Assembly (NCBI GenBank): GCA_030636255.1
Contig: DAOVXH010000018.1
Coordinates: forward strand, 1 to 15,710
Direction: 5' to 3'
Length of the DNA stretch: 15,710 nt
Source of the DNA: Methanomassiliicoccales archaeon
GTDB taxonomy: Archaea; Thermoplasmatota; Thermoplasmata; SG8-5
In this document: one piece after another, positions 14,727 to 15,710 of the stretch
Numbering within the stretch: the stretch's first letter is position 1
How the letters are laid out: every line of letters begins with the position of its first letter
The notes under the pieces: model-generated
Databases searched by the model: none
What the model saw: the letters and a program-made list of their open reading frames with translations, nothing else
What the model was told of the DNA's origin: nothing
Translations under genes and position numbers: made by a program

Positions 14727-14773
14727 GTGCAAAATAACCGAAGTCCTTATATACTTTCTCGGTAATATTGCAC
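14727..14773. promoter_or_regulatory. Dyad 4: inverted repeat enclosing the TATA box, probable operator
   Basis: GTGCAAAATAACCGA (14727-14741) and TCGGTAATATTGCAC (14759-14773) are complementary at 13 of 15 positions. The 17-nt centre holds the TATA box of the downstream regulator gene, and the right arm ends 4 nt before its ATG. A protein bound here would block TBP/TFB or RNA polymerase, the classic layout for autorepression. A related ACCGAGGTCC occurs inside the gene at 14808-14817, matching ACCGAAGTCC at 14737-14746 at nine of ten positions. Confidence 0.75.
14745..14754 (+). promoter_or_regulatory. TATA box of gene 14778-15629
   Basis: CCTTATATAC is centred about 28 nt upstream of the ATG at 14778. 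No Shine-Dalgarno lies between, so transcription is expected to begin near the ATG, giving a leaderless mRNA. Confidence 0.65.
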
Positions 14774-14777
14774 TACA

Positions 14778-15629
14778 ATGAAAAAATCAAAGTGGTCTCT
14801 GAACAAAACCGAGGTCCGGTTACTACAAACGCTCCAAGGCAGGCACCTCACCCTGTCAGAGCTTGCCTCAGAACTATCAAAATCCGCAAACAGAGTGTCA
14901 GAAACTGTGAATCATCTGGAAACCATGGGCCTGGTAAGAAAAGAAAGGAAAGGAAGTCATAAGTTTGTTTTCATACCAAAAACCCCTTTTGGAGAGTCAT
15001 TATCCGTGCTCATAACAGAGGAACCTATGCTCAATCTTGAAGCATTGTTCTCTGGTTCTGGCCTGTTGGTATTGCCACTACTTTTGAAGCCAGGTTATTC
15101 AGCTAAGAAGCTAGCTGAAAGAACCTCATTGTCAATGAGAACCGTCAAGGGCCTCCTTCCAAGATGGAAGCGTATGGGCGTAGTATTGCAGGAAAAAACC
15201 AATTATTACCTCAATCCTAGATTCAAACTTCTTGCCGACTTCCTGCGAAAATACAATGAACACAAGAACCTCAGCATAATGAAGGACAGATATCCAGAAG
15301 CAGTTATTGTATGGCAATGGAGGGATGAGTTCATGTTATCAACAGAAACAAAACTCAAGGATCCAGATGTCCTTCCTGCCGGCCTCACTCGCCTGGATGC
15401 TTTTAAGTCCCACTTGGCCCATATCCAGCAATATTATTACTATGGACATACTAATGAAGAGATAACTGAAGAAGAAGCCTTTATGCAGGCTTTGTACATA
15501 GACCCATATAATCCCAGAATAAAGAGGCTCATAAACGAAAGACTCAGAGAATTAGACTCAGAGGTATTCTTTGCCTATGCCGGCAAGTATGCGAAGAAAA
15601 CAGCAATCAAAGAATTGGTGAATAAGTGA
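14778..15629 (+). CDS. Winged-helix regulator with C-terminal extension, first gene of a coupled pair
   Basis: This protein has 283 residues. A first winged helix (about 8-70) shows LTLSELASELSKSANRVSET, then VNHLETMGLVRKERKGSHKF as recognition helix and wing, typical of MarR/ArsR-like domains. A second helix-turn-helix-like segment (about 105-150: SAKKLAERTSLSMRTVKGLL, then PRWKRMGVVLQEKTNYYLNP) makes a second wing. The C-terminal ~120 residues include an aromatic, beta-like PEAVIVWQWRDEFMLST stretch and an acidic QQYYYYGHTNEEITEEEAFM region of unknown fold. The start ATG is set by the TATA spacing. The stop overlaps the start of the next gene as GTGA (15626-15629), so the pair is translationally coupled. 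Regulator-first pairs of this form in archaea include antitoxin-like proteins preceding nucleotidyltransferase-like partners; that reading is inference. The surrounding dyads suggest that it controls its own promoter. Confidence 0.8.
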   Translation: MKKSKWSLNKTEVRLLQTLQGRHLTLSELASELSKSANRVSETVNHLETMGLVRKERKGSHKFVFIPKTPFGESLSVLITEEPMLNLEALFSGSGLLVLPLLLKPGYSAKKLAERTSLSMRTVKGLLPRWKRMGVVLQEKTNYYLNPRFKLLADFLRKYNEHKNLSIMKDRYPEAVIVWQWRDEFMLSTETKLKDPDVLPAGLTRLDAFKSHLAHIQQYYYYGHTNEEITEEEAFMQALYIDPYNPRIKRLINERLRELDSEVFFAYAGKYAKKTAIKELVNK

Positions 15630-15710
15630 CCGAGAGAAGGAAGTACAGCAAAGACGAACTAATCACGGTACTGGAAGAAGTATCCAAACATTTGGTAGCC
15701 GAAACCACAG
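15626..15710 (+). CDS. Partial second gene of the regulator pair, identity unknown
   Basis: From GTG at 15626 the frame stays open to the window end, reading MTERRKYSKDELITVLEEVS and continuing KHLVAETT. The GTGA overlap with the upstream stop strongly supports a real start. Only 28 residues are visible: a charged amphipathic helix. Such a beginning is compatible with nucleotidyltransferase-like partner proteins, where a helix of this kind precedes a glycine-rich substrate loop, but that loop would lie beyond the window, so no function is assigned. Confidence 0.6.
   Translation, partial: MTERRKYSKDELITVLEEVSKHLVAETT

Noticed and set aside
14768..14962. Alternative plus-strand frame starting TTG at the regulator gene's 5' end
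   Set aside because: It runs in another frame of the clearly coding winged-helix gene and has no similarity to a plausible protein.

Overview
This window is archaeal and most resembles a Thermoplasmata-type euryarchaeon. The evidence is a RIO1 kinase gene overlapping a two-KH-domain Dim2/Pno1 gene, many small winged-helix regulators, a KaiC-like ATPase, TATA boxes about 25-33 nt upstream of start codons with little or no leader, anti-Shine-Dalgarno matches of the GGTGAT type at internal operon starts, and a giant surface protein with FG-GAP repeats and a PEF-like C-terminal anchor. The lineage assignment is inference; no rRNA gene is present.

Layout. (1) Positions 1-1155, plus strand: the 3' part of rio1 and the overlapping Dim2/Pno1-like gene, a late small-subunit ribosome maturation pair. 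(2) Positions 1156-2510, minus strand: a small winged-helix protein (1269-1592) and a two-gene unit of a winged-helix regulator (2049-2510) plus a small beta-rich protein (1757-2044). Directly at the 3' ends of the 1269-1592 and 1757-2044 genes sit two copies of a structured element of about 108 nt, with three conserved helices whose base pairs covary between the copies. I consider this the most unusual signal in the window. (3) Positions 2628-11471, minus strand: one 2947-residue gene. Its first ~700 residues look cytosolic (TPR, helix-hairpin-helix, zinc ribbon, TPR, acidic linker). A 94-residue TNGL-type tetrapeptide repeat and a membrane helix follow, then a ~2200-residue exterior region with FG-GAP, carbohydrate-binding-like, jelly-roll and calcium-binding modules, and a second membrane helix. 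(4) Positions 11607-13457, minus strand: an apparent three-gene operon running small zinc protein, KaiC-like ATPase, tandem winged-helix regulator. (5) Positions 13554-14489, plus strand: a ten-helix EamA/DMT permease. (6) Positions 14490-14777: 288 nt holding four consecutive dyads, the last straddling the TATA box of the next gene. (7) Positions 14778-15710, plus strand: a 283-residue winged-helix protein overlapping by GTGA with a second gene that leaves the window.

Working together: the rio1/Dim2 pair serves 40S/30S-type maturation. The KaiC-like ATPase and its winged-helix partner are probably a signalling and regulatory pair. The last two genes have the architecture of an autoregulated two-gene cassette (regulator or antitoxin-like, then effector), but the second gene is too truncated to identify. 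No tRNA, rRNA, CRISPR array, transposase or integrase was found.
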